Shown here: positions 46,049 through 54,105 of the stretch, one piece after another
How positions within the stretch are numbered: position 1 is the stretch's first letter
Layout of the letters: every line of letters begins with the position of its first letter
Source of the DNA: Mesorhizobium sp. B2-8-5
GTDB lineage: Bacteria > Pseudomonadota > Alphaproteobacteria > Rhizobiales > Rhizobiaceae
Length of the DNA stretch: 64,000 bases
Direction: 5' to 3'
Assembly (NCBI RefSeq): GCF_006440675.2
Contig: NZ_CP083951.1
Span: 682,001 to 746,000 of the forward strand
Notes under the pieces: generated by a model
The model's database searches: none
What the model was told of the DNA's origin: nothing
Seen by the model: the letters and a program-made list of their open reading frames with translations, nothing else
Translations under genes and position numbers: made by a program

Positions 46049-46083
46049 GCAAGTTCACCGTTTTCATGAAACGGTGAACTTGC
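46049..46083. terminator. Hairpin between argB and the radical SAM gene
   Basis: GCAAGTTCACCGTTT (46049-46063) pairs perfectly with AAACGGTGAACTTGC (46069-46083) around a 5-base loop. It lies 5 bp after the argB stop and 12 bp before the convergent gene's stop, so it can serve both strands, although the T run is weak on each side. Confidence 0.75.
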
Positions 46084-46095
46084 ATAATCAGCCGG

Positions 46096-47655
46096 CTAAT
46101 CTTTTTTCACCGCCTCGGCTCGGACTTCGATAGCAGGCAAGGCCGGCCTGCGGACCGGCCGCCTGACGATCATCGATTCTTCCTCGGCGTCCTGTGGCGC
46201 GCCCCAGAACTCAGCAAGCGTTGGGCCGTCCGTGACGCGGCCATCGCGGGCGAGAAAACCCCAGACCTCACGGAACCAGACGCGACGCCCCATCTTCGTG
46301 TACCAGCGCATCGAATGGCGCTGCTCGGGATCGGGGTGGAAGAGGATGCGCGCCAGTGCCTTCGGCCGCGACTGCACCGCGACTTCGATCAGCTTGACCG
46401 CGAAGAACAGCATCCAGGGTTTCAGCCGGGTCATGTGCAACACCTGGTGCTTGTAGTCCCAGAGGCGCACGTCCTTCTGGATCACCTTGCGGTCGCTGGC
46501 GATGCGGAAGAACGGCGTCCAGCGATGCGGCGTGACATAGAGCGCCTGGATCTGGTCCGGATCGTAAGCGATGAGCTGGCGGAAGCCGCGCCAGAGATCG
46601 CGCAAGGTCTCGTCCTCGAAGCCGGCGACCCAGGTCGCCATCGACAGGATGCCGTGTCGCCTGAGCAGCCGGATCGCCTCGCGGTCGGATTTGGTGCTGC
46701 CACCCTTGCGGATCAGCGACAGCGTCTCCTCGTCGGTGTTCTCCATGCCCAGCAGCCAACGGATGACGCCAGCCCTGCGATAAAGGTGCAGGATATCGGC
46801 ATCGCGCACGATGTCGTCGGCGCGGGTCGAGCCGACGATCAGCACCGGGACGTTCTCGGCGATCATGGCGTCGAGAAAGGCGCGCCAGGCCTTCTTCGAG
46901 GAGGTCGGGTTCTCGTCCGCCAGGTTGATCAGTTCGACGCCGTGCTCACGATGGAGCCAGGCGATCTCCCTGGCGAATTTGATGGAGTCGCGGTGGCGCC
47001 AGCGGGTCCAGAAGCCGCGTTGGCCGCAATAGTTGCACAGATGGGGGCAGCCGCGCGAGAACTGCATGACCACGGCCCGCTTGCCGCCCCAATAGGAGTA
47101 GCGGCGATGATCGATCAGCTCCCAGCCGACGCGCCAGGCGTCGAGATCGGCGATCGTCATGGCCGCCTGGGTCGCGACGGGAAGGCCGAGGTCGTCGCGA
47201 TAGGCGATGCCGGCGACGCTCGCCACCGGCTGGCGCATCTCGATCGCCTCGACCAGCGCCGTCGCGGTCGCCTCGCCCTCGCCGCGCACGATGAAATCGA
47301 AGACGTCCGTCGCCGCCAGGATGTCGCGCCAATGATAGGTCGGGAAGACGCCGCCATAGATGACGATGACGCCCGGTGCGCGGCCCTTGATCGTTTCGGC
47401 GATCTTCAAGGCGGTCGGGTGCGCCGAGGTCGAGCCGGAATGGCCGATCAGGACGAAATCCGGATCGTCGCGCAGGGCCTCGTCGACCAGCACGGCAAGC
47501 GGCATCGGACCGAACTCGGCATCGACCAGCCGGACCTGATGGCCGGAATCGATCAGCGGGCCGCCGATCGCCAGCAGCCCGAGCGGCGGCAAATGATCGT
47601 CGGGCACGCGGCTGCCGATGGCCGTGTGCGGCGGATTGATCAGCACGATATTCAT
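46096..47655 (-). CDS. B12-binding-domain radical SAM protein (BchE-like)
   Basis: 519 residues. An N-terminal cobalamin-binding-like domain (about 1-150; INPPHTAIGSRVPDDHLPPLG, GHSGSTSAHPTALKI, YGGVFPTY) is followed by a radical SAM domain with Cys203, Cys207 and Cys210 in SRGCPHLCNYCGQRGFW. The stretch WTRWRHRDSIKFAREIAWLHREHG resembles BchE, the anaerobic Mg-protoporphyrin monomethyl ester cyclase. No other chlorophyll gene is near and the host is probably not phototrophic, so another reaction is likely, perhaps an oxygen-independent modification of a tetrapyrrole or lipid. Stand-alone and convergent with argB. Confidence 0.8.
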   Translation of the reverse strand: MNIVLINPPHTAIGSRVPDDHLPPLGLLAIGGPLIDSGHQVRLVDAEFGPMPLAVLVDEALRDDPDFVLIGHSGSTSAHPTALKIAETIKGRAPGVIVIYGGVFPTYHWRDILAATDVFDFIVRGEGEATATALVEAIEMRQPVASVAGIAYRDDLGLPVATQAAMTIADLDAWRVGWELIDHRRYSYWGGKRAVVMQFSRGCPHLCNYCGQRGFWTRWRHRDSIKFAREIAWLHREHGVELINLADENPTSSKKAWRAFLDAMIAENVPVLIVGSTRADDIVRDADILHLYRRAGVIRWLLGMENTDEETLSLIRKGGSTKSDREAIRLLRRHGILSMATWVAGFEDETLRDLWRGFRQLIAYDPDQIQALYVTPHRWTPFFRIASDRKVIQKDVRLWDYKHQVLHMTRLKPWMLFFAVKLIEVAVQSRPKALARILFHPDPEQRHSMRWYTKMGRRVWFREVWGFLARDGRVTDGPTLAEFWGAPQDAEEESMIVRRPVRRPALPAIEVRAEAVKKD

Positions 47656-47762
47656 GGCGGACCTCTTGCGTTGGTCCGCTTGTGCTAGTCGGCGATGTCG
47701 AAGCCGCTTTGGCGCGGTTCAGCAGTTTCCACGCAGCTTTTCGGGAGAAGTTTTGTTCTGAA

Positions 47763-47887
47763 GCAATTCCGGACGGAGGGCTACGGCGAAGTTGCCGAGC
47801 CTAAACGCCTCACACTTTTCCTGGAATTGCTTTTTGCGTGGACGCAATTCCGGACGGAAAACCACGTCGCACTTTTCTTGGAATTGC
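47763..47887. repeat. Two tandem copies of the GCAATTCC-family palindrome
   Basis: Copy one spans 47763-47830 and copy two 47844-47887, both starting GCAATTCCGGACGGA and ending GGAATTGC, 13 bp apart. The first has a 30-bp longer centre. They fill the gap between the radical SAM gene and the lrp gene and end 1 bp before the lrp stop codon. Confidence 0.85.
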
Positions 47888-47888
47888 G

Positions 47889-48365
47889 TCAGCGCCGCAG
47901 GTGACTGAGCGGCACGTGGCCGGGGCCCTTGATGTTCTGCAGCACCAGTTGCGTGTGCACGTCGCGCACGCCGGGCAGGCGCATCAGCCGGTGCATGACG
48001 AAGGCATTGAGCTCGTCCACCGACGGCACCATGACATGCAGCAGGAAATCGTGGTCGCCGGTCATCGTCCAGCAGGACGAGACTTCGTCCATGCGCTGCA
48101 CGGCGGCGATGAAGCTTTCAGGCGAGCCGTCGCTGTGGCTGACCAGCCGCACCTGGATGAACACCTCGACCGTGAGCCCGACGGCGCGGCGGCTGAGCAC
48201 GGCGGCAAAACCCTTGATGATGCCGGTTTCCTGCAGCGCCTCGAAGCGGCGAGCGCAGGGCGTGGTCGATAGCCCGATTTCCTGCGCCAGCTCCGAGACG
48301 GGCTTGCGGCCGTCGCGCTGCAGGATATCGAGCATCCTTATCTCGAAATCATCGAATTGAGGCAT
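47889..48365 (-). CDS. Lrp/AsnC-family regulator, probably of phhA
   Basis: 158 residues. Helix-turn-helix at about 5-55 (DGRKPVSELAQEIGLSTTPCARRFEALQETGIIKG), then the RAM/AsnC ligand-binding domain (VEVFIQVRLVSHSDG to HVMVPSVDELNAFVMHRLMRLPGVRDVHTQLVL). Members bind amino acids and form octamers. The gene is divergent from phenylalanine 4-hydroxylase with 138 bp between the start codons, so an aromatic amino acid is the likely effector. Confidence 0.9.
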   Translation of the reverse strand: MPQFDDFEIRMLDILQRDGRKPVSELAQEIGLSTTPCARRFEALQETGIIKGFAAVLSRRAVGLTVEVFIQVRLVSHSDGSPESFIAAVQRMDEVSSCWTMTGDHDFLLHVMVPSVDELNAFVMHRLMRLPGVRDVHTQLVLQNIKGPGHVPLSHLRR

Positions 48366-48382
48366 GTTTTGTCGATCTCACG

Positions 48383-48446
48383 TTTATCTGAGTTCTTTTA
48401 CCTCGAAATCAGCTGACGAGCCACAAACAAGGCGGATTTACCTCAG
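48383..48446. promoter_or_regulatory. Repeated TTTAYCTSAG boxes in the lrp-phhA promoter region
   Basis: TTTATCTGAG (48383-48392), TTTACCTCGA (48397-48406) and TTTACCTCAG (48437-48446) are three related direct boxes spaced 14 and 40 bp apart. Their number and placement fit sites for the Lrp-type regulator. No site of this sequence is known to me for the family. Confidence 0.45.
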
Positions 48447-48503
48447 CGTTCGCTCCTAAACTCCTCTCCACGATCCGCGGATAACGACCTCGAGGAGGAT
48501 ATG

Positions 48504-49337
48504 ATGACGATCAGCGTTGCCGATTACGCCGCCGAATGCGCGGCACAGGGCCTTCGCGGCGACTATTCGGTCTGCCGCAGCGATTTCACCGTGGCGCAGG
48601 GCTACGACTATTCAGCCGAGGAACAGGCGGTGTGGCGCACGCTGTGCGACCGCCAGACGAAGCTGACCCAGAAGCTCGCGCACCACTCCTATCTGGATGG
48701 TGTCGCCGCGCTCGGCCTGCTCGACAGGATTCCGGATTTCGACGAGGTCAGCGAAAAGCTCACCAGGCTGACGGGCTGGGAAATCGTCACCGTGCCCGGC
48801 CTGATCCCAGCCGGCCCTTTCTTCGATCACCTCGCCAATCGCCGCTTCCCTGTCACCAACTGGCTGCGGACGAAGAAAGAGCTCGACTATATCGTCGAGC
48901 CGGACATGTTCCACGACTTCTTCGGCCATGTGCCGATCCTGACCCAGCCGGTGTTCGCCGATTTCATGCAGATGTATGGCGAGAAGGCCGAGGACGTCAT
49001 TGCGCTGGGCGGCGACGAGATGATCACAAGGCTCTACTGGTACAGCGCCGAATACGGCCTCATCCAGGAAGCCGGGCAGCCGCTGAAGGCCTTCGGCGCC
49101 GGGCTGATGTCGTCCTTCACCGAGCTGCAATTCGCGGTCGAGAGCAAGGATGCCCACCACGTGCCGTTCGACCTCGCGACGGTGATGCGCACCGGCTATG
49201 AGATCGACAAGTTCCAGCGCGCCTATTTCGTGCTGCCGTCCTTCGATGCGCTGCGCGATGCTTTCGCCCATGGCGACCTCGCCGGCATCGTGGCGCGGTT
49301 CAAGGGTCAGCCGGCGCTCGACCCGGCCACGGTCTGA
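48504..49337 (+). CDS. phhA: Phenylalanine 4-hydroxylase
   Basis: 277 residues. It is a monomeric bacterial aromatic amino acid hydroxylase: the iron ligands are the two His of EPDMFHDFFGHVPIL and the Glu of LYWYSAEYGLI, with the pterin region at LTGWEIVTVPGLIP. It turns phenylalanine into tyrosine with tetrahydropterin and O2. ATG 48504 is chosen over 48501 because AGGAGG ends 5 bp before it. The divergent Lrp-type gene probably controls it. No pterin recycling gene is adjacent. Confidence 0.95.
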   Translation: MTISVADYAAECAAQGLRGDYSVCRSDFTVAQGYDYSAEEQAVWRTLCDRQTKLTQKLAHHSYLDGVAALGLLDRIPDFDEVSEKLTRLTGWEIVTVPGLIPAGPFFDHLANRRFPVTNWLRTKKELDYIVEPDMFHDFFGHVPILTQPVFADFMQMYGEKAEDVIALGGDEMITRLYWYSAEYGLIQEAGQPLKAFGAGLMSSFTELQFAVESKDAHHVPFDLATVMRTGYEIDKFQRAYFVLPSFDALRDAFAHGDLAGIVARFKGQPALDPATV

Positions 49338-49430
49338 GGTCGGTTTTCGCCCAACCGACATTCAGGGCGGTTCAGCCGCTGACAGGCGGCTGGGCCGCTT
49401 TGCATCGGCCAAGCCGGTCTTTTCGGTAGA

Positions 49431-50870
49431 TCAGACGACGATCACCTTGCCGAGGTGCTCGCCCAGGCGGCAAGCGAGCGCGGTGATGGTCGTCGTCGGG
49501 TTGCACTGGCCGGAGGTGCAGAACACCGAGGAGCCGCCGACATAGAGATTGTCCATGCCGTGCACCTTGCAATTGGCGTCGACGACGCTTTTCAAGACAT
49601 CGGTGCCCATGCGGGTGCCGCCCATGTGGTGGTGGCCGGCCGTTTCCTCATTGGTCGGGTAATCGTCGCCATTGCTGATCCAGTCGTCGATGCGGACGCG
49701 GCCGAGATTCTTCTGCGCCATGGTCGTGCCGAAAAGCTTCAGGCCTTCGAGCAGCGTGCGGCGCTCGAGCGGCGACTTCTTCCAATGCAATTCGATGCGC
49801 GGCACGCCGGCGTGGTCGACATCGACCTTCGACAGCTCGATCTGGTTGGAGGCAAGCGGCGCCTGTTCCCAGGCGACGTAAAGCTGGGCCGCGCAGTGCA
49901 GCCTTTGGTCCAGCTGGGACGACATCCACTCCGCCATGTTGGGCGCGGTGCAGGCGAGATCGGCGATCAGCTTCTTGACATTGGGATAAGGCGACTCGAT
50001 CAGCCGGATGCCGAAATTCATGATCTGCAGCCGCTCCATCGCGGCAAGCGTCGGCGAGAAGAAGGCTTCGTTCGAGGCGTCGACCTCGAACTCTGAGTAA
50101 TTGGCGAGGATGGCATTGCCGCCCTCGAAGGTCGGATGCTCCATCCAGTAGCGGCCGAGCGCCGTCGCGTTCGGCACCACGCCGCCATTCGAGCGCTCAT
50201 TCGACCATAACAGCAGCCGCGAGTTTTCCAGCCCGCCGGTGCAGGTGACGAAATAGTCCGCGCCAAAGGTGCCGGCGTCCTGCCCGTTCGACCAGAGCTT
50301 CGCGCCGGTGACGCGCTTGCCGTCGCCGGTAAGCTCGGTCGCGTAGGTGTTGAGCACGACGGCGATGTTCTTGCTCTTGTCGAGTTCGTCGGCGAACTTC
50401 TCACCGAAGCGCACTGCCGGGCTCTTGATCAACTGCACCCAGCGGATGTCGTCCGAAACCGGCACATCGGGGCGGAAGTCGGGAAGCTCGAGGATGTCGT
50501 GGACTTCCGGCAGATAGGGTTCGATGTCGGCGCGACTGATCGGCCAGCCGGTGTCCGGCGCCCAGGCCTTGGGCTCGAAATCTTGGCTGTCGAGCACGCG
50601 GCACCAGCCGGCCCAATGGTTGGATGAGCCGCCCATGAAGCGCAGCCTGGTGATGTCGAGGTCGAAATAGAAATCGCCGACCGTCCTGCCGCGATAGAAA
50701 TCCTGCGACTCTTCGCTGAATTCGCGCGAACCCGCCTCCAGGACGACGACCGGGATGCCGGCTGCGCCGAGCTTCCTGGCGATCGTCGTACCGGCCGGAC
50801 CGGAGCCGAGGATGCAGGCCTTGGGTTTGAAGCCGGCCTGCTTGTAGGCTTCGTAGCTGTCGAAGATCAT
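49431..50870 (-). CDS. GMC-family oxidoreductase
   Basis: 479 residues. The FAD-binding N-terminus is KACILGSGPAGTTIARKLG; the conserved RFMGGSSNHWAG stretch and the C-terminal GTRMGTDVLKSVVDANCKVHG, then NLYVGGSSVFCTSGQCNPTTTITALACRLGEHL, place it in the glucose-methanol-choline family. The active-site His is probably in GHHHMGGTRMG. It overlaps a tiny Tat-leader gene by 4 bp. In gluconate and related dehydrogenases a small subunit with a Tat signal carries the flavoprotein to the periplasm, and a similar role is possible here. Substrate unknown. Confidence 0.88.
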   Translation of the reverse strand: MIFDSYEAYKQAGFKPKACILGSGPAGTTIARKLGAAGIPVVVLEAGSREFSEESQDFYRGRTVGDFYFDLDITRLRFMGGSSNHWAGWCRVLDSQDFEPKAWAPDTGWPISRADIEPYLPEVHDILELPDFRPDVPVSDDIRWVQLIKSPAVRFGEKFADELDKSKNIAVVLNTYATELTGDGKRVTGAKLWSNGQDAGTFGADYFVTCTGGLENSRLLLWSNERSNGGVVPNATALGRYWMEHPTFEGGNAILANYSEFEVDASNEAFFSPTLAAMERLQIMNFGIRLIESPYPNVKKLIADLACTAPNMAEWMSSQLDQRLHCAAQLYVAWEQAPLASNQIELSKVDVDHAGVPRIELHWKKSPLERRTLLEGLKLFGTTMAQKNLGRVRIDDWISNGDDYPTNEETAGHHHMGGTRMGTDVLKSVVDANCKVHGMDNLYVGGSSVFCTSGQCNPTTTITALACRLGEHLGKVIVV

Positions 50871-51025
50871 GCGAGATCGCTCCGCCGCAGGATCCAGCCA
50901 TTGATCTCGACGATTTCATCAGGGTCGGCCACGGCCGGCTGGTTGCGGAACAGCGACAGCGCGGGCAGCGCGATCAGCGCCTGCACGATCGCGCGGCGCG
51001 ACATTTTTCTTATGAACCTGCTCAT
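50867..51025 (-). CDS. 52-residue Tat-leader protein paired with the GMC oxidoreductase
   Basis: From ATG 51025: MSRFIRKMSRRAIVQALIAL, then LPALSLFRNQPAVADPDEIV. Twin arginines followed by a hydrophobic stretch and an AVAD cut site form a likely Tat signal, leaving only about 20 mature residues (PDEIVEINGWILRRSDLA). The stop overlaps the start of the GMC gene as ATGA. It is far shorter than the usual small subunits of periplasmic dehydrogenases (about 150-200 residues), so it may be only a leader-like carrier. An upstream GTG at 51082 in the same frame adds no conserved sequence. Confidence 0.65.
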   Translation of the reverse strand: MSRFIRKMSRRAIVQALIALPALSLFRNQPAVADPDEIVEINGWILRRSDLA

Positions 51026-51193
51026 GACACGTCTCTCGATAGGGGCGTCGATCCACGCATGCCGTTCCTGAACGGCACGCATGCCGCAGAGGAGGCCAAT
51101 TCCGTGCCAAACCTAGGTGAAATCGGGGTTACATCCGGACGTTCAGCGCGGTTGAATATGGACATGGTTAGGGTTTTCCTAACGCCCGCGGCT

Positions 51194-51955
51194 TCATGCC
51201 GCCTCGGGGAGTTCGCGGTCGAGGATCGAAAGATTGCGGCCGCGGTTCTTCGCCTCGTAAAGCCTGCGATCGGCGGCGCGCATCAGATCGGAAACGGTAG
51301 CGCTCTCGCCGCAGCTTATGCCGCCGATCGAGACTGTGAGCGGCACGGTCCGCTCGTCGACGGGGCGGAAGCGGATCAGCTCGACCTCGCGGCGGATACG
51401 CTCGGCGATATGCTTGGCTTCCGGTTCGCTGGCGCCGACCAGGAAAGCCGCGAATTCCTCGCCGCCGATGCGGCCGAGCATGTCGCCGCTGCGAATGCCG
51501 CGTTCGATGGCGCCGGCAATCAGAAGCAGCGCTTCGTCTCCCGTCAGATGACCGTAGCTGTCATTGATCCTCTTGAAGTGATCGGCGTCGATGATGAGCA
51601 GCGCGCCGCGATCGCTCTTGCGCCGCGACCCGTCGAGCGCGGCAAAGAAGGTTTCGCGGTTGAGCATGCCGGTCATGTCGTCGCGGCTTGCCTTTTCCGA
51701 CAGGCGCCTGTGCGCCGCCGCAAGCTGCGCATGGGCGCGGGCAAGCTCGCGATGGGCGTTCTGCAACCGGTCGCTCTGCCAGAAGCTGCTGGCGCTGGCG
51801 GCCCAGGCGAGCACGAGCGGGCAAACCGTCGACGCCAGCCAGACGGTGCGGCTCATCGGAAAGCCCATTGCCGGAACCACAATCAGCGTCAACAACAGCG
51901 AGGCAGCGACCGAAGCGAACGCCACGGCAGCGGCCCTCAAAAATATGCGACTCAT
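51194..51955 (-). CDS. Diguanylate cyclase (GGDEF protein)
   Basis: 253 residues. Two membrane helices at about 6-30 and 38-58, a short coiled coil (NAHRELARAHAQLAAAHRRLSEKA) and a GGDEF domain from about 88. The active-site loop is GGEEF (164-168), and an intact inhibitory site RxxD (Arg155-Asp158) lies five residues before it, so product feedback is expected. It makes cyclic di-GMP. No sensory domain other than the membrane part is seen. The C-terminus is complete (RRLYEAKNRGRNLS). Confidence 0.93.
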   Translation of the reverse strand: MSRIFLRAAAVAFASVAASLLLTLIVVPAMGFPMSRTVWLASTVCPLVLAWAASASSFWQSDRLQNAHRELARAHAQLAAAHRRLSEKASRDDMTGMLNRETFFAALDGSRRKSDRGALLIIDADHFKRINDSYGHLTGDEALLLIAGAIERGIRSGDMLGRIGGEEFAAFLVGASEPEAKHIAERIRREVELIRFRPVDERTVPLTVSIGGISCGESATVSDLMRAADRRLYEAKNRGRNLSILDRELPEAA

Positions 51956-52105
51956 CACTTGCTCCCAACGGATAGCCTCTGTGCCAGCAAGCGCTGAAGG
52001 CGACCTTTCCGAGACTTTTAAAATTTGAAGTGAGACGCCATTTTCACACTTCGTGACGCGCATAAGTTGTGGATAACCTCCGCGCCGGCGTGCCATAAGA
52101 AGCGT

Positions 52106-52813
52106 ATGACGATGACACCCGATCCTGCCCGCTTTGCCCATGTCACGGACTGGGTGTTCGACCTCGACAACACGCTCTATCCGCATCACTCGAACCTGTT
52201 CGCGCAGATCGACGTCAAGATGACCGCCTATGTCGGCGAGTTGCTGACGCTTTCGCGCGACGAGGCGCGCAAGCTGCAGAAGGAGCTCTACCTGGAATAC
52301 GGCACGACGCTGAACGGGCTGATGAAGCGGCACGGCATCGATCCCGACGATTTCCTCGAGAAGGTGCACGACATCGACTATTCGCGGCTGGTGCCGGATC
52401 CGGTGCTGGGCGCGGCGATCCGCCAGCTTCCCGGGCGCAAATTCATCTTCACCAATGGCGACCGCAGGCATGCCGAGCGCACCGCGCGCCAGCTCGGCAT
52501 ACTGGAACATTTCGACGCCATCTTCGACATCGTCGCGGCGGGGCTCAATCCCAAGCCGGAGCGCCAGACCTATGAGCGTTTTGCCGAATTGCACTCGGTG
52601 ACCGGACATAATGCGGTGATGTTCGAGGATCTGGCGCGCAATCTGGCCGTGCCGAAAACGCTCGGCATGACGACCGTGCTGGTGGTGCCGCGCAATTTCG
52701 AGCCGACCTTTTCGGAGATCTGGGAACGCGACCCTGCAAACGAGGACGACGTCGATTTCGTCACCGACGATCTCGCCAGCTTCCTGACCGCGATCGTCGA
52801 GGTCGTGGCCTGA
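52106..52813 (+). CDS. HAD-family pyrimidine 5'-nucleotidase
   Basis: 235 residues. HAD motif I is WVFDLDNTLYP (Asp19 as nucleophile), motif II FTNGD, motif III the Lys region around NPKPERQTY, and motif IV MFEDLARNL. The family is the bacterial pyrimidine 5'-nucleotidase/SDT1-like subgroup. ATG 52106 lies just after a short divergent promoter region shared with the cyclase gene; ATG 52112 is an alternative. In relatives this gene lies between argB and dapD, as it does here with insertions. Confidence 0.9.
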   Translation: MTMTPDPARFAHVTDWVFDLDNTLYPHHSNLFAQIDVKMTAYVGELLTLSRDEARKLQKELYLEYGTTLNGLMKRHGIDPDDFLEKVHDIDYSRLVPDPVLGAAIRQLPGRKFIFTNGDRRHAERTARQLGILEHFDAIFDIVAAGLNPKPERQTYERFAELHSVTGHNAVMFEDLARNLAVPKTLGMTTVLVVPRNFEPTFSEIWERDPANEDDVDFVTDDLASFLTAIVEVVA

Positions 52814-53004
52814 ACGATGTTTGCATAGGGCAAGCCTGGGAGGTTGGCCGAAACGCCCATCGCGATCGTCATCCACGGGCGGAGCAAGGAGCGAAGCGAC
52901 GCGCGTAGACCCGAGGATCCATTCCGTGGCTTTCGAGCGTTGCCGCGGTGCAGAATTCTGCTCTGCTGCATTCCACGGCCCGGGTCACGGAATGGCAACT
53001 GTGT

Positions 53005-53931
53005 TCATGCGAATGCGGTTTTGTCGCGCATGATGGCGTTGAGGACGACCAGGAGCTTCCTTGCGACGGCGATGATGGCGAGCTTCTTGGAGCCGGAGCG
53101 GGCAGCAAGTGCGCTGTAGAAGGTCTTGAAGCGCTCACAGGTTCGAATGGCGGTGAGGGCTGCCATGTAGAGAGCGCGGCGCACGCGTGATCGCCCGCCC
53201 TGGATCTGGCTCCTGCGGTTGAGCTTGCCGCTTTTGTTGTCGAACGGGGCCAGGCCGACCAGTGCCGCGATCGCCTTGGGTGAGCGCTGGCCGAGCTCGG
53301 GCAGAAGCGCCAGCAGCGAGAATGCGCCGACCTTGGAGACACCGGGCACGGAGACCATGAGCGTGTAATCGCGGGCGGTGTCCTCGGCTTGACGAATGAC
53401 TTCGGCAATCTGGCTCTCGATCGCCTTGATGCGCGTGTCGAGGTAGGCGATCGTTTCTTCCAGATCGGCAATGACGATCTCATTGAAGGCCTCGGCGAGG
53501 TGCTTCTTCGCCGTTGCCCGCATCTCGACCAGTTGATCGCGGTAGCGGGCAAGCGATTGAAGCCGCTCGACTTCTTCGCGCGGCGCCGGCTCGGCCTCAG
53601 GATTATAGCGACGGCCGTAGTCGCTCAGCATCCTGGCGTCGAGAGGATCGGTCTTGGCCCGCCGTCTCGTCGACTTCGCATAGTGGTGGGTATGCGCTGG
53701 GTTGTGCCGCGAGAACGGCACGCCGGCCTTGGCCAGCGCATGGCGCAGAAGCCGGTCATGGACGCCTGTCGCCTCCATGACGACGAAGTCCCGACTGGGA
53801 TCAAGGCCCGCCACATACGCCGCGATCGCGTCGGCCTGGTTGTCGATGCGCCGAAGACGGCCACTTGTCTCATCAAAAAAATCGAGCCACTGCTTTGAGA
53901 TGTCGCAGCCGACATAGTTCTGGGCTATCAT
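53005..53931 (-). CDS. IS110-family transposase (DEDD recombinase)
   Basis: 308 residues. The RuvC-like domain has the DEDD tetrad Asp10 (YVGCDISK), Glu53 (VVMEATG), Asp95 and Asp98 (KTDPLDARML). After a coiled-coil region at about 120-185, the transposase-20 domain carries VPGVSKVGAFSLLALL and the candidate catalytic Ser234 in FDNKSGKLNRR. All key residues are present, so the enzyme may be active. ATG 53931 is chosen because AGGAAGAGG lies just upstream; the longer frame back to 54180 runs out of the element and is not coding. Confidence 0.93.
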   Translation of the reverse strand: MIAQNYVGCDISKQWLDFFDETSGRLRRIDNQADAIAAYVAGLDPSRDFVVMEATGVHDRLLRHALAKAGVPFSRHNPAHTHHYAKSTRRRAKTDPLDARMLSDYGRRYNPEAEPAPREEVERLQSLARYRDQLVEMRATAKKHLAEAFNEIVIADLEETIAYLDTRIKAIESQIAEVIRQAEDTARDYTLMVSVPGVSKVGAFSLLALLPELGQRSPKAIAALVGLAPFDNKSGKLNRRSQIQGGRSRVRRALYMAALTAIRTCERFKTFYSALAARSGSKKLAIIAVARKLLVVLNAIMRDKTAFA

Positions 53932-53934
53932 GTC

Positions 53935-54105
53935 CACGCCTCTTCCTGTGGTGCGGGGTCTGCTTAGAACAGCCCCGTGCAACTGTTCAGGTTGATGGTT
54001 CACCGGTGGGAAGGGACCGGGCCATGCCACGGCCTGTCCGAAAGGACGACCAGGATTCATTCGGTCTCCTTCCCACTTCAAACCATACACCAGAACCAAC
54101 ACACA
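53935..54105 (-). ncRNA. Probable bridge RNA of the IS110 element
   Basis: Minus-strand fold by eye. Target loop: stems 54086-54081/54000-53995, 54076-54068/54014-54006 and 54066-54062/54019-54015 lead to an internal loop closed by an 8-bp upper stem (54051-54044 with 54039-54031, one bulge) and a TTTC tip. Its left strand holds GAATCC (54058-54053) and its right strand GGCATGG (54028-54022). The insertion site is GGAATCCATTCC. Donor loop: stem CGGGGCTG (53977-53970) with CAGACCCCG (53962-53954). Its left strand ACAGTTGC (53986-53979) equals the element's right end plus core, and its right strand CACAGG (53950-53945) complements CCTGTG at the left end. This matches the published IS110 bridge RNA design. 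Confidence 0.75.

Noticed and set aside
46096..47655. Part of a bacteriochlorophyll gene cluster
   Set aside because: None of the neighbours belongs to pigment synthesis.
51956..52876. Extension of the diguanylate cyclase frame far upstream on the minus strand
   Set aside because: That part lies opposite the HAD nucleotidase gene, has no recognisable domain, and the membrane-type start at 51955 fits.
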